Positions 44,074-53,246 of a stretch of 64,000 nucleotides of DNA are shown in pieces. The DNA is taken from positions 35,974-99,973 of the forward strand of contig JBAYOV010000006.1 of NCBI GenBank assembly GCA_041678045.1. The letters run 5' to 3'. Source of the DNA: UBA2357 sp041678045. Lineage in GTDB: Bacteria > Pseudomonadota > Gammaproteobacteria > Burkholderiales > Rhodocyclaceae. The notes beneath the pieces are model-generated. The model had not been told where the DNA came from. It made no database searches and saw only the letters and a list, made by a program, of their open reading frames with translations. The translations under genes were made by a program, and so were the position numbers. How positions within the stretch are numbered: the stretch's first letter is position 1; each line of letters opens with the position of its first letter.

Positions 44074-44286
44074 ATGGCAACCAATCTCATTGTCCGCAAT
44101 ATCGAACCGGAGGTGGCACAGGCCTTGAAGGAGGCGGCCGCATTGCATGGACGCAGTGCGGAAGCGGAGCATCGCGAAATTCTGCGCGCCGCGCTTTTTC
44201 GGCGGACCCGTCGTCCCCTGAAGGATGTGCTGGCCAGCATGCCCGATGTCGGCTGCGATGACGACTTCAATGTCAGGCACGGTTGA
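44074..44286 (+). CDS. FitA-like ribbon-helix-helix antitoxin
   Basis: A 70-residue antitoxin. The N-terminal NLIVRNIEPEVAQALKEAAALHG is a ribbon-helix-helix DNA-binding domain, and the acidic tail (PDVGCDDDF) is the usual toxin-binding part. The GGAGAG site upstream supports ATG at 44074. Its stop overlaps the toxin start (TGATG), and an inverted repeat in the promoter is the probable binding site. Confidence 0.88.
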   Translation: MATNLIVRNIEPEVAQALKEAAALHGRSAEAEHREILRAALFRRTRRPLKDVLASMPDVGCDDDFNVRHG

Positions 44287-44702
44287 TGTATCTGATCGAC
44301 ACAAATGTCATCAGCGAGCTACGCAAGGGCAATCGTGCGAATCCGGGTGTGCGGGCGTTCTTTGCCGAGCTGGTGTCCGAGGATGTGTATCTCGCGGTGC
44401 AGACCGTCGGTGAAATCCGCCGGGGTCTTGAGCGTATCCGCAATCGTGGGGACCGCGAGCAGGCAGAGCGGCTCGAAGCGTGGCTGGATGATTTGGTCGC
44501 GGTATATTCCGACCGTATTCTCGGCTTCGATCTCGATTGTGCCCAAGTGTGGGGCAGACTCATGTCACCGCATCCCCAGCATGCGATCGACAAGCAGATC
44601 GCGGCCATTGCACTCATCTATGATCTGACTGTTGTTACGCGCAACACCGGGGATTTCTGCATGACCGGAGTGCGTACCCTCAACCCTTTCACGCAGGCAT
44701 AA
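44286..44702 (+). CDS. FitB/VapC-type PIN-domain toxin
   Basis: A 138-residue PIN-domain ribonuclease toxin. Acidic active-site residues are visible in MYLIDTNVISE (Asp5), the Glu of TVGEIRRG, and later AIDKQIAAIA and VTRNTGDF. FitB/VapC proteins cleave tRNA or rRNA. It is translationally coupled to the antitoxin by TGATG. Confidence 0.92.
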   Translation: MYLIDTNVISELRKGNRANPGVRAFFAELVSEDVYLAVQTVGEIRRGLERIRNRGDREQAERLEAWLDDLVAVYSDRILGFDLDCAQVWGRLMSPHPQHAIDKQIAAIALIYDLTVVTRNTGDFCMTGVRTLNPFTQA

Positions 44703-44775
44703 TGCCCGGCTGAGCGGGGCGTGAATCGGTTACGCCTCGCTCGGGTCCGTCAAAAAACTCAGGAGACATGCTCGG

Positions 44776-45036
44776 ATGGCCAGATCGACAATGCCCAAAT
44801 GGTTGCCACGCGCAGGATTCATCCTGCTGCATGTGGTGCAGTACCTGGTGTCGTCCAGCGCCGGACTGGTGCTGTCGAGCATCGTGGCGGCGCTGATGAT
44901 CGGCGCTCAGGTGCTGCCGCGCGAGCATTTCAGCAAGGTGTTCCGTACCCGCCAGAATCTGGTCAGCCAGCTTGGCAGTGTGCTGTGGCTGTTCGTGAGC
45001 TTTCTGGAGATGAGTGCCGGCAGCGGCATGGGGTGA
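44776..45036 (+). CDS. Small hydrophobic protein, function unknown
   Basis: An 86-residue reading frame with one or two hydrophobic segments (about residues 14-45 and 66-78) and a basic N-terminus, suggesting a small inner-membrane protein. An AGGAG lies 11 nt before the ATG, a loose spacing. No family is recognised. It fills part of the 375-bp gap between the toxin gene and the convergent gabD gene. Confidence 0.4.
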   Translation: MARSTMPKWLPRAGFILLHVVQYLVSSSAGLVLSSIVAALMIGAQVLPREHFSKVFRTRQNLVSQLGSVLWLFVSFLEMSAGSGMG

Positions 45037-45077
45037 AGCCCATGCGCAGCCGGTTCTGTGTCTGGTGCGGTGTGGCG

Positions 45078-46538
45078 TTATGCCACGCCCCCCATGCACA
45101 GATACTTGATTTCGAGATAGTCTTCGATGCCGTAGCGTGAACCCTCACGCCCCAGGCCGGAGGCTTTCATGCCGCCAAACGGTGCCACTTCGGTGGAGAT
45201 GAGGCCGGTGTTGATGCCGACGATGCCGTATTCCAGCGCTTCCGAAACGCGCCAGATGCGTTTCATGCTCTCGGCGTAAAAATAGGCAGCCAGGCCGAAT
45301 TCGGTGTCGTTGGCCATGCGGATTGCTTCGGCTTCGTCCTTGAAGCGGAACAGGGGGGCGACCGGGCCGAAGGTTTCCTCGCGTGCGACCTTCATTGCCG
45401 GGGTGACATCGGCAAGGATGGTGGGTTCGAAGAAGCTGCCGCCCAGTGCATGGCGTTTGCCGCCGGTGAGCACGCGAGCCCCTTTGCTGACGGCGTCGGC
45501 GATGTGCTCTTCCACCTTTTCCACAGCTTTCATGTCGATCAGCGGGCCCTGGGTACTGTCCGCGTCCAGCCCATTGCCCACCTTCAGCTGCGAGACTGCC
45601 ACGGCCAGTTTGCTGGCGAAGGCGTCATACACGCTTTCCTGCACCAGCAGGCGATTGGCACATACGCAGGTCTGCCCGGTGTTGCGATACTTGGAGGCCA
45701 GCGCACCTTCTACCGCTGCGTCCAGGTCGGCATCGTCGAACACGATGAAGGGGGCGTTGCCGCCCAGTTCCAGCGACAGCTTCTTGACGGTGGGGGCGCA
45801 TTGCGCGGCCAGCTGGATGCCGATTTCGGTGGAACCGGTGAAGCTGAGCTTGCGCACGGTGGGGTTGGCGGTCAGTTCGCCGCCGATGGCGCTGGCCGAT
45901 CCGGTGACCACGCTGAACACGCCCGCCGGTATGCCGGCCTGTTCGGCGAGGGCGGCCAGTGCCAGTGCGCAATAGGGGGTCTGGCTGGCGGGTTTGAGCA
46001 CCATCGTGCAGCCGGCGGCGAGTGCCGGGCCGGCCTTGCGGGTGATCATGGCGAGCGGGAAGTTCCAGGGGGTGATCGCGGCGCACACGCCGATCGCTTC
46101 CTTCAGCACCACGATGCGCTTGTCCGGCTGGTGGCCGGGGAGGGTGTCGCCGTAAATGCGCTTGCCTTCTTCGGCAAACCACTCGATGAAGGCGGCGGCG
46201 TACAGCACCTCGCCACGGGCTTCGCTCAGTGGCTTGCCCTGTTCGCTGGTCATCAGCACGGCCAGGTCTTCCTGGTGGGCGACGATCAGTTCGAACCATC
46301 TGCGCAGGATGCGGGCGCGGGCGCCGGCGGTGAGGGCACGCCAGGCCGGCAGGGCGGCATCGGCGGCGTCGATGGCGCGGCGGGTTTCGGCCGCACCCAT
46401 GTTCGGCACGCTGCCCAGTTTTTCACCGGTGGCCGGGTTGTGCACATCCAGCGTGCTGCCGTTGTCGGCCTCCAGCCATGCACCGCCAATCAGGCAGCGC
46501 GTCCGGAAAAGCTCGGGCGTGTTCAGCTTCAAGGTCAT
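45078..46538 (-). CDS. gabD: Succinate-semialdehyde dehydrogenase (NADP-type, GabD-like)
   Basis: A 486-residue aldehyde dehydrogenase. The catalytic Cys is in GQTCVCANR, the active-site Glu in LELGGNAPF, and the cofactor region is FTGSTEIG; TPWNFPLAM and APFGGMKASGLGREG are also present. These features and length match GabD, which oxidises succinate semialdehyde to succinate in 4-aminobutyrate breakdown. No gabT or transporter is adjacent. Its start overlaps the haem oxygenase stop by 4 bp, placing it last in the phytochrome operon, an unusual partner. Confidence 0.9.
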   Translation of the reverse strand: MTLKLNTPELFRTRCLIGGAWLEADNGSTLDVHNPATGEKLGSVPNMGAAETRRAIDAADAALPAWRALTAGARARILRRWFELIVAHQEDLAVLMTSEQGKPLSEARGEVLYAAAFIEWFAEEGKRIYGDTLPGHQPDKRIVVLKEAIGVCAAITPWNFPLAMITRKAGPALAAGCTMVLKPASQTPYCALALAALAEQAGIPAGVFSVVTGSASAIGGELTANPTVRKLSFTGSTEIGIQLAAQCAPTVKKLSLELGGNAPFIVFDDADLDAAVEGALASKYRNTGQTCVCANRLLVQESVYDAFASKLAVAVSQLKVGNGLDADSTQGPLIDMKAVEKVEEHIADAVSKGARVLTGGKRHALGGSFFEPTILADVTPAMKVAREETFGPVAPLFRFKDEAEAIRMANDTEFGLAAYFYAESMKRIWRVSEALEYGIVGINTGLISTEVAPFGGMKASGLGREGSRYGIEDYLEIKYLCMGGVA

Positions 46539-47155
46539 CTAGGGATCTCCGTGCTTGCAGGCTTGTCGGGGGGCGCCGGGGCGGGGAGGTCGCGGGTGGC
46601 GAGCCGGTGCAGCGTGTGGAATACTGCTTCGGCCCCCAGCGCGGCCTGTTCGACATCGTGTGTGTCGAGCAGTGCCGAGCGCAGTGCGTCCTGTACCGCT
46701 TTCCAGTGCGCATCGACATTGTGGGCATAGTGGCTGAAGAACGCTACTTGCCCGGCCAGGGCGCTGCCCAGGCGTTCGTGCAGCCGGCGGTCGATCAGCC
46801 GGCCGCCCAGGGCGGAGCCTTCGACTGCATAGATCACGCCGAGCAGACCCTGAGGGCTGTCCGGAAAATCGTCGATGGTGGCGGCAGGCGGGGGCGGGTG
46901 CGCCAGCCGCTGCAGGTCGGCGGCAAGCAGGGTTGCGCGGGGTTGGTAAAGGGGCGCAAACGGGTGCTCGGCCAGACCATGCTGTTGCAGGCGGGCTTCC
47001 AGCCCGAGATAGAAGGCACACTGGATGTGCAGCAGCCATGTCAGGTCGTCCAGGGTGACCGAGGGCGCGACGATGCGCCGCACGGCCGGGCTGTGGTCAA
47101 GCTGGCGGTGGGCGGCCAGTACGCGGGTGCGCAGACGCTCAAACAGGTCGTTCAT
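46535..47155 (-). CDS. bphO: Bacteriophytochrome-associated haem oxygenase
   Basis: A 206-residue HO-type enzyme. The proximal-His region is AAHRQLDHSP near the N-terminus, and EGSALGGRLI is the distal-helix motif. Such enzymes open haem to biliverdin, iron and CO. Its start overlaps the phytochrome gene by 17 bp, so it most likely supplies the chromophore for that protein. The C-terminus is Pro/Ala-rich and probably flexible. Confidence 0.88.
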   Translation of the reverse strand: MNDLFERLRTRVLAAHRQLDHSPAVRRIVAPSVTLDDLTWLLHIQCAFYLGLEARLQQHGLAEHPFAPLYQPRATLLAADLQRLAHPPPPAATIDDFPDSPQGLLGVIYAVEGSALGGRLIDRRLHERLGSALAGQVAFFSHYAHNVDAHWKAVQDALRSALLDTHDVEQAALGAEAVFHTLHRLATRDLPAPAPPDKPASTEIPR

Positions 47156-48629
47156 GCTGCGCCAGTCCGAGCAGCAGTTCCCTCAGCCTCAGTGCCAGCA
47201 GCCGGGTTTCGTTGCCCCATGGGCGACAGCGTCCGACGCATTTTTCCACCCATTTTTCGAATGAACGACGGGGCGCAATGCCCAGCTGGCCGTCATGGTA
47301 TTCGACGGGCTTGTCCGGGTTGCCGCCCCAGGCGACTTCATGAATGTATTCCAGCCGTCCGAGATAGACGCGCAGGAAGCGGCCATCCGGGAGCCTTGCC
47401 TTGAAGGCCAGCACACCGGCCACCTGCGACAGTGGAAACAGCGGCATCTGGCGGCTCAGGCTGTCGGCCATCCACACCGGGTCGCTGTGGGTACGCACAA
47501 ACCAGTGGTCGATGGCGGCCAGGGCTTCGGCTTCGAGCCCTTCGCCCCAGTGCGCCTGTTCCTCGCCGAGACAGATCTGGGCGCTGTCGACGCTGAATTC
47601 CTCACCCAGCCAGACGCCCAGTTCGGGCCAGGCGGTGAGCAGGCTGCCTGCGCGATGGATGATCTCGCTGGCGGGGGTGAAGCGACGCATCAAACCATCG
47701 ACCAGCTGCATGCGGTGTTGCGCCAGCGTTGCGGTGACCTGCATGCCATGCGCGCGCACCATGCCGGCCAGCGTTGCAAGGGTGGCTACCGGGGGGTGGC
47801 GTACCCGTGTGTCGTGGCAGGTGAGCAGGCCCCAGAGCTGGCCAGCCACGGTGATCGGGAATGACAGCGAGGCGCGCACGCCCATGTTGCTCATGTAGAT
47901 CGCGTGAATCGGGGACACGCTGCGCAGGTCGGATCGGCTCAGGTCGGGCGGCTCGGGGAGGCCGGTGAGCGCCACTGCCGGAGCGCTGGCATCGGAGATC
48001 AGCCGCCACGGGTTGAGCAGGTAGAGCTGTCGGGCAATCTGTGGAATGTCGCTGGCCGGAAAACGCAGCCCCAGATAGCTGCCGTAGTTGTCCGGGCAGT
48101 GCTGTTCGGCGAGTACCTCGCCGTCACCGTCGTCGCGAAAGTGATAGTAGAGCACCCGCTGGAAGCCGCTCAATGCAAACACCTGTTCGACCAGGGCCTG
48201 TTGCTGGGCGGCCAGTCCGGCCAGGCTGGGCGGGCGGTTGCCGCTGGGCGAGGCAGGGGGCTGGGAGGGGGGCGGGGTGTGCAGGGTGTCTGCATCCTCA
48301 CCGTGCGACAGTTCGAACAGCAGCTGGCCGTGCGTGCCACGGATCAGGGTCACGTCCAGAGGGAGGCTGTCGGGTCGGCCCAGCACCTGATCGAACTGCT
48401 GGCGTGGGCTGCCTTGCGCAACGCTGCGGTCGAGCACTGCGGCCAGCGCCTGGGGCAGGGGACAACCGGGGCTCAGGGGACCTGCGTCCGGCAGGAACTC
48501 CGGCAGGTTGTGCGACCAGTGGGTGACCTGCCGTCGCTCATCGCAGATCAGCAGCGCGCCGTGTGCCTGAATGGCTCCGGACAGGTGCAGGGCTTCGCGT
48601 TCGCATTCGGCTATGAAGCGTTTATCCAT
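47139..48629 (-). CDS. Bacteriophytochrome photosensory core (PAS-GAF-PHY) without output domain
   Basis: A 496-residue phytochrome. The biliverdin-binding Cys is C9 in ECEREALHLSGAIQAHG. The GAF domain shows PASDIP (pyrrole-water Asp), SPIHAIYMSNMG and LLTCH, and the PHY tongue shows the PRRSF motif. After PHY the protein stops; there is no histidine kinase or GGDEF domain. The start overlaps the end of the large CheB-CheR-GGDEF-EAL gene by 8 bp, so the light signal is probably passed to that protein or another partner in trans. A proline-rich loop (PPPSQPPASPSG) joins PAS and GAF. Confidence 0.9.
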   Translation of the reverse strand: MDKRFIAECEREALHLSGAIQAHGALLICDERRQVTHWSHNLPEFLPDAGPLSPGCPLPQALAAVLDRSVAQGSPRQQFDQVLGRPDSLPLDVTLIRGTHGQLLFELSHGEDADTLHTPPPSQPPASPSGNRPPSLAGLAAQQQALVEQVFALSGFQRVLYYHFRDDGDGEVLAEQHCPDNYGSYLGLRFPASDIPQIARQLYLLNPWRLISDASAPAVALTGLPEPPDLSRSDLRSVSPIHAIYMSNMGVRASLSFPITVAGQLWGLLTCHDTRVRHPPVATLATLAGMVRAHGMQVTATLAQHRMQLVDGLMRRFTPASEIIHRAGSLLTAWPELGVWLGEEFSVDSAQICLGEEQAHWGEGLEAEALAAIDHWFVRTHSDPVWMADSLSRQMPLFPLSQVAGVLAFKARLPDGRFLRVYLGRLEYIHEVAWGGNPDKPVEYHDGQLGIAPRRSFEKWVEKCVGRCRPWGNETRLLALRLRELLLGLAQHERPV

Positions 48630-51600
48630 GTTGCGTTCCTGCTATAAGGTCCTCGAAAGCGACGACATCCAGCGGACGGCCGAGCAGATAGCCCTGTGCG
48701 GCATCGCAGCCATGGGCGATCAGCCAGTCGAGCTGTTCGCGGGTTTCCACGCCTTCGGCCACAGTCTGCAGTTGCAGGGCGCGGGCCAGACTGAGTACTG
48801 CGCTGGCAATGGCCTCGTCTTCCGGGTCATGGCCCAGGCCGTCCACAAAGCTCTTGTCCACCTTCACCTCGGTGAGTGGCAGACGCTTCAGGTAGACCAG
48901 GGAAGAATACCCGGTTCCGAAATCGTCCACACTGATCCGGATGCCGTGTTCGGCGAGGATGCGCAGATTTTCGATCACTGTCTGGCTGTTTTCCAGCAAG
49001 GCGCCTTCGGTGATCTCCACCAGCACCATCGTGGCCGGTACTGCAGCCTCGTGCATGGCCTGCACCAGTTTTTCAGCCATGTCGGGTTCGCGCATGCTGC
49101 GCGGCGAGCAGTTGAAGGCGATGCACGGCGGGGTGAGTCCCAGCGACCGCCATTTGGCGATCTGGTCGAGCAGCAGGGTCTGCACCTCGCGTCCCACATC
49201 CAGGATCAGTCCGCTGGCCTCTGCAACCGGAATGAAGTCGGCGGGGGAGACCTCGCCAAGTTCCGGGTCGGTCCAGCGCAGCAGGGCTTCGGCGCCCATC
49301 AGCCGGCGTTCTGGGTGGAGGGCGTACTTGGGCTGGAACACCAGCCGCAGGCGCTTGTGGTCGAGCGCACCGCGCAGTGCGCGTTCCATCGTGGCGCGCC
49401 GCAGCAGCCGGACATGCAGGTCGGGAACGAAAAACTCCACCCGGTTGCGCCCCAGTTCCTTGGCGCGGTACATCGCGGTGTCGGCGGCCTTGATCAGGGC
49501 ATTGCTGTCGCGGCCGTCCTCGGGGTAGAAGGCAATCCCGACGCTGGCCGACACGAACAGCTGGCGTTCATTCACGCTGAAGGACGCGGACAGTTCATCG
49601 ACCACCCGCTGGGCCACCAGGCTGGCGCCGTCGGCGTCGCAGTCGGACAGGATCGTGGTGAATTCGTCGCCGCCGAGCCGTGCCACGGTATCCACATCGC
49701 GCATGATCTCCATCAGTCGTCCGGCGGCCTGCTTGAGCAGTTCATCGCCGACATCGTGTCCCAGCGTGTCGTTGATGTCCTTGAAATTGTCCAGATCGAT
49801 GAACATCAGCGCCACCCGGGTATTCTTGCGCCTGGCCTGGGCCAGAGCATGACGCAGCCGGTCGTGAAACAGCGAACGGTTGGGCAGGCCGGTGAGCACG
49901 TCGTGGGTGGAGAGGTATTCGGCCTTGCGTTGCGCGTTCTTGATGTTGGTGATGTCGGAGAACACCGCAACGAAGTGTTCGGCATCGCCGTGACTGTTGT
50001 CCACCCGGTTGATGGTCAGCCATTCGGGATAGATTTCACCGTTTTTGCGCTTGTTCCAGATTTCCCCCTGCCAGAAACCATTGTCGCGCAGGGACTCCCA
50101 CATGGACTGATAGAACTTCTCGGTGTGGCGACCGGATTTGAGCAGGCGGCCGACCGGTTTGTGCACCGCCTCGTCGCTGGTGTAGCCGGTGATCTGGGTG
50201 AAGGCCTTGTTGGCGGTCTGGATCACGCCGCGCGGGTCGGTGACGACGATCGCTTCGCCGGCCTGATCGAACACCCGTGCGGTGATGCGCAGCTGGTCTT
50301 CTGCGTGACGGCTGATCGTGATGTCTTCGGCTTCCAGGATCAGCGCCATCGGTTTGTTGTCTGCATCGAACAGCACCTGATGGGTGGCGCGCAGGAAACG
50401 CCGGGTGGGATGGCCCTCACGGTCGGTTTCGTGAATTTCGTATTCGCGCGCCACGCTGTGCTGCTGGCGCAGAGCGCTGAGCGTGCTGTCCCACAGGTCT
50501 GCTGCCATTGCGGGGTCGAGCAGGTCGAAGTCGGTCTGGCCGATGATGGTCTTGTCCTGAAGCCCGAAGAATTCCCGGAAACGCCGGTTGGCGTAGATGT
50601 ACTTGCCCCGGATGTCACGCATCGCGAACAGCACATTGGTCTTGTCCATCAGCGCGTTGAGCCGTTGTTCGGACTCGGACAGGGCGGCCTGGGTGCGCAC
50701 GATGTCGGTGACGTCGATCAGGCTGACCACCAGTACGTTGATGTCGCCGTTCTGGCCCACGCCGGGCGAGATGTTGATGCGCAGGTTGCAGCCGTCGAGC
50801 GTGACCATGAGCTGCTCCCGGTCGCCATGGGCGAGCACCCGGCTCAGCCAGGTTTCGAGCGCGGCCAGCTCCGGGGGCAGGCGCAGCCGGGTCACATGCT
50901 GGCGCTGGGCAGTGTTGCGCAAATCGAGGCGACGTGCGGCCGAGGCGTTGAAGCGGGCCAGTTGCAGGCCATGGTCGAATACCAGTACCGGAAACTCCAG
51001 CGCGTCGTACAGATGGGCGTATTCCTCGTACAGTCGCGACAGCTCGCCGGTCTTCACGTTGAGTTCTTCGTTCAGGCTGACCAGCTCTTCATTGGTGGCC
51101 TGCATTTCCTCATTGGCGGCTTCGAGTTCCTCGTTGGTGGCCTGCAACTCTTCGTTGGACGCTTGGGCTTCCTCGTTGAGGGCCTGCATTTCCTCGTTGG
51201 CGGTGGCCATTTCCTCGATCATCGACTGCAGATGCTCGCGGGTGGCCATCAGCTCGTCTTCCAGCGTGGCATCGACCGTCGAGGGGGCGCCCGCCGCAGT
51301 GGCCGAGGCTGGATCGTTGCCGGTCGGGGCGCCCTGCGAGCCGGGTTGTTCGGCTTCGGGTGCGAAGATGAACAAGTACAGCTCGTTGTGCTGGTCGCGT
51401 ATCGGCTCGACCAGCACCTGCAGCCATTGCTTGCCCACCCGCCGCCGCCGGCTTTTTTGCCCGCTGTGCTGCTGCTGGCAGCGCCGCATCAGGGTGACCA
51501 CCTCGCTGCGCAGTTCGGGGGCCACCAGGTCGGGCAGGGCAAGCCGCGATACCCCGCGCGGAAACTGCAACAGGGTGTCCACCTCCCCCGCCGTGTGCAG

Positions 51601-53142
51601 CACGTTGGTATCGGCATCGCAAATGGCCACGATCAGCCTGAAATGGGCCACCAGGCCGTTGAGCAGCGACTCCAGGTGCGAGTCGCGTCGCCGTGCCGGG
51701 GTGGGGGCACGCAGCATGCCGCCGGCGCTGACCTGGCGTGCGTGGGACTGGCCGGTTTTGCGGAACAGCCGTTCGCGCCGCTCGACCGGCAGGAACAGTT
51801 GTTCGGCCTGGGCGATGCTTTCCGAACGGCCGAGAAACAGGCAGGCATGGGGCAGCATGCCGAAGTGGAAAGTCTGCAGCACCTTGCCCTGCAGCGGTGC
51901 GTCGAAGTAGATCAGCACGTTGCGGCATGACACCAGGTCCAGCCGCAGGAAGGGGGGATCGCTCACCAGGTTGTGGCGGGCAAACACGATCATGTCGCGC
52001 AGCAGCTTGCCGGCTTCGTAGTTGCTGCCGGTGTGACGGAAGTAACGTTCCAGTTGCGTGGGGTTGACCTCGGTCATCGAGGCCGCCGGATACACGCCGC
52101 GTCGGGCCACGTTGAGCGCTTCGTCGTCGACGTCGGTGGCGAAGATCTGGATGCGGTAGTGGCCGATCCGGTCGCCCAGGGCTTCGGCAAACAGCATGGC
52201 GATGGAATAGGCTTCTTCGCCGCTCGCGCAGCCGGCCACCCACACCCGGATTTCCGCACCGGGGGGTTTGTTCCTGACAAGCTCGGTGATGGCCTTGGCC
52301 AGTGCCGAGAAGGCCTCGCGGTCGCGGAAGAAGGCGGTGACCGAGATCAGGATGTCGCGGGCCAGCGACTCCAGCTCCTCGGGATGGCTTTCCACCCAGG
52401 TCAGATAAGCTTTCAGGTCGGCGCTTCCGGTGGCGAACTGGCGCCGGCGCACCCGCCGCATCAGGGTGCCCACCTTGTAGCCGGAAAAGTCGAACTGGAG
52501 CTGTTCGCGCAACCGCCCGAGCAGGCCCTGCAACAGGTCGGGCGGCGCATCGCCTTCGCCGTCGTCTTCGTGCCGGGGCAGAGCGAGCAGATTGGGCAGA
52601 TGACGGGCGATATCCTCGGGGGACAGGACATGGTCGGCCACGCCTGCCTCGAGGGCTGCCCGGGGCATGCCGTCATAGCGTGCGGTTTCGGGTTTCTGCA
52701 CCAGGGTGAAGCCGCCGGCCGCCTGCACCGCGCGCAGTCCGGCCACGCCGTCCGAGCCGGTCCCGGAGAGCACCACGCCGATGGCCGACTCGCCTTCTTC
52801 GGCGGCGAGTGAAATCAGGAACTGGTTGATCGAGGGCTTGGGCACCACTTCGGGCGGGGCATGCACCAGGGCCAGCCGACCCTCGCGGATCAGCGCGTTG
52901 GCGTTGGCCGGCACCACATACACCACGCCCGCCTGGGGAATGTCGCCCTGTTCGAGTTCCTTTACCTGCAGGGCGGTCTCGCGGCCGAGAATCTCCACCA
53001 TCATGCTGCGATAACTGGGCGAAAGGTGCTGCAGGATGACATAGGCGCAGGGCAAATCGGTCGGCAGGTGACCGATCAGCTGCGTCAGCGCCTCCAGCCC
53101 GCCTGCCGAGGCGCCGATGCCCGCGATGTAGGTTTTGCCCAT
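48622..53142 (-). CDS. CheB-CheR-PAS-GGDEF-EAL fusion protein
   Basis: A protein of about 1,506 residues. Domains in order: CheB methylesterase (GIGASAGG, LQHLSPSY and SGTGSDG give the Ser-His-Asp triad) to about 185; CheR methyltransferase (TAFFRD, VWVAGCASGEEAYS, CRNVLIYF) to about 470; a Glu-rich coiled coil near 640-740; two or three PAS domains; GGDEF with intact ARLGGDEF; and EAL with AEALLRW in place of the usual EVLLR, plus FGTGYSS. The cyclase signature is intact and the EAL metal-binding Glu appears present, so it may make or break c-di-GMP. ATG at 53142 is preferred to an upstream GTG (53157). It heads the phytochrome operon. Confidence 0.9.
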   Translation of the reverse strand: MGKTYIAGIGASAGGLEALTQLIGHLPTDLPCAYVILQHLSPSYRSMMVEILGRETALQVKELEQGDIPQAGVVYVVPANANALIREGRLALVHAPPEVVPKPSINQFLISLAAEEGESAIGVVLSGTGSDGVAGLRAVQAAGGFTLVQKPETARYDGMPRAALEAGVADHVLSPEDIARHLPNLLALPRHEDDGEGDAPPDLLQGLLGRLREQLQFDFSGYKVGTLMRRVRRRQFATGSADLKAYLTWVESHPEELESLARDILISVTAFFRDREAFSALAKAITELVRNKPPGAEIRVWVAGCASGEEAYSIAMLFAEALGDRIGHYRIQIFATDVDDEALNVARRGVYPAASMTEVNPTQLERYFRHTGSNYEAGKLLRDMIVFARHNLVSDPPFLRLDLVSCRNVLIYFDAPLQGKVLQTFHFGMLPHACLFLGRSESIAQAEQLFLPVERRERLFRKTGQSHARQVSAGGMLRAPTPARRRDSHLESLLNGLVAHFRLIVAICDADTNVLHTAGEVDTLLQFPRGVSRLALPDLVAPELRSEVVTLMRRCQQQHSGQKSRRRRVGKQWLQVLVEPIRDQHNELYLFIFAPEAEQPGSQGAPTGNDPASATAAGAPSTVDATLEDELMATREHLQSMIEEMATANEEMQALNEEAQASNEELQATNEELEAANEEMQATNEELVSLNEELNVKTGELSRLYEEYAHLYDALEFPVLVFDHGLQLARFNASAARRLDLRNTAQRQHVTRLRLPPELAALETWLSRVLAHGDREQLMVTLDGCNLRINISPGVGQNGDINVLVVSLIDVTDIVRTQAALSESEQRLNALMDKTNVLFAMRDIRGKYIYANRRFREFFGLQDKTIIGQTDFDLLDPAMAADLWDSTLSALRQQHSVAREYEIHETDREGHPTRRFLRATHQVLFDADNKPMALILEAEDITISRHAEDQLRITARVFDQAGEAIVVTDPRGVIQTANKAFTQITGYTSDEAVHKPVGRLLKSGRHTEKFYQSMWESLRDNGFWQGEIWNKRKNGEIYPEWLTINRVDNSHGDAEHFVAVFSDITNIKNAQRKAEYLSTHDVLTGLPNRSLFHDRLRHALAQARRKNTRVALMFIDLDNFKDINDTLGHDVGDELLKQAAGRLMEIMRDVDTVARLGGDEFTTILSDCDADGASLVAQRVVDELSASFSVNERQLFVSASVGIAFYPEDGRDSNALIKAADTAMYRAKELGRNRVEFFVPDLHVRLLRRATMERALRGALDHKRLRLVFQPKYALHPERRLMGAEALLRWTDPELGEVSPADFIPVAEASGLILDVGREVQTLLLDQIAKWRSLGLTPPCIAFNCSPRSMREPDMAEKLVQAMHEAAVPATMVLVEITEGALLENSQTVIENLRILAEHGIRISVDDFGTGYSSLVYLKRLPLTEVKVDKSFVDGLGHDPEDEAIASAVLSLARALQLQTVAEGVETREQLDWLIAHGCDAAQGYLLGRPLDVVAFEDLIAGTQHG

Positions 53143-53190
53143 GTCACCAGAATCCACAGTATTCGTTGAAGGGAGGATACTGCAGCATTA

Positions 53191-53221
53191 CCGGATGATG
53201 GGAAACCATGCCGTCATCCGG
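53191..53221. terminator. Possible hairpin after the PCu(A)C gene
   Basis: Stem CCGGATGA/TCATCCGG (53191-53198 with 53214-53221) with an inner ATGG-GAAA-CCAT hairpin lies between the minus-strand PCu(A)C gene and the next minus-strand gene. There is no T-run, so it may be a weak terminator or an mRNA-stabilising structure. Confidence 0.4.
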
Positions 53222-53246
53222 AGTGCGGGAGCCAGGGCCCGATGGG

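Noticed and set aside
48571..51930. A 1,119-codon open frame on the plus strand opposite the CheB-CheR-GGDEF-EAL gene
   Set aside because: No recognisable domain; the opposite strand carries intact CheB, CheR, PAS, GGDEF and EAL motifs.
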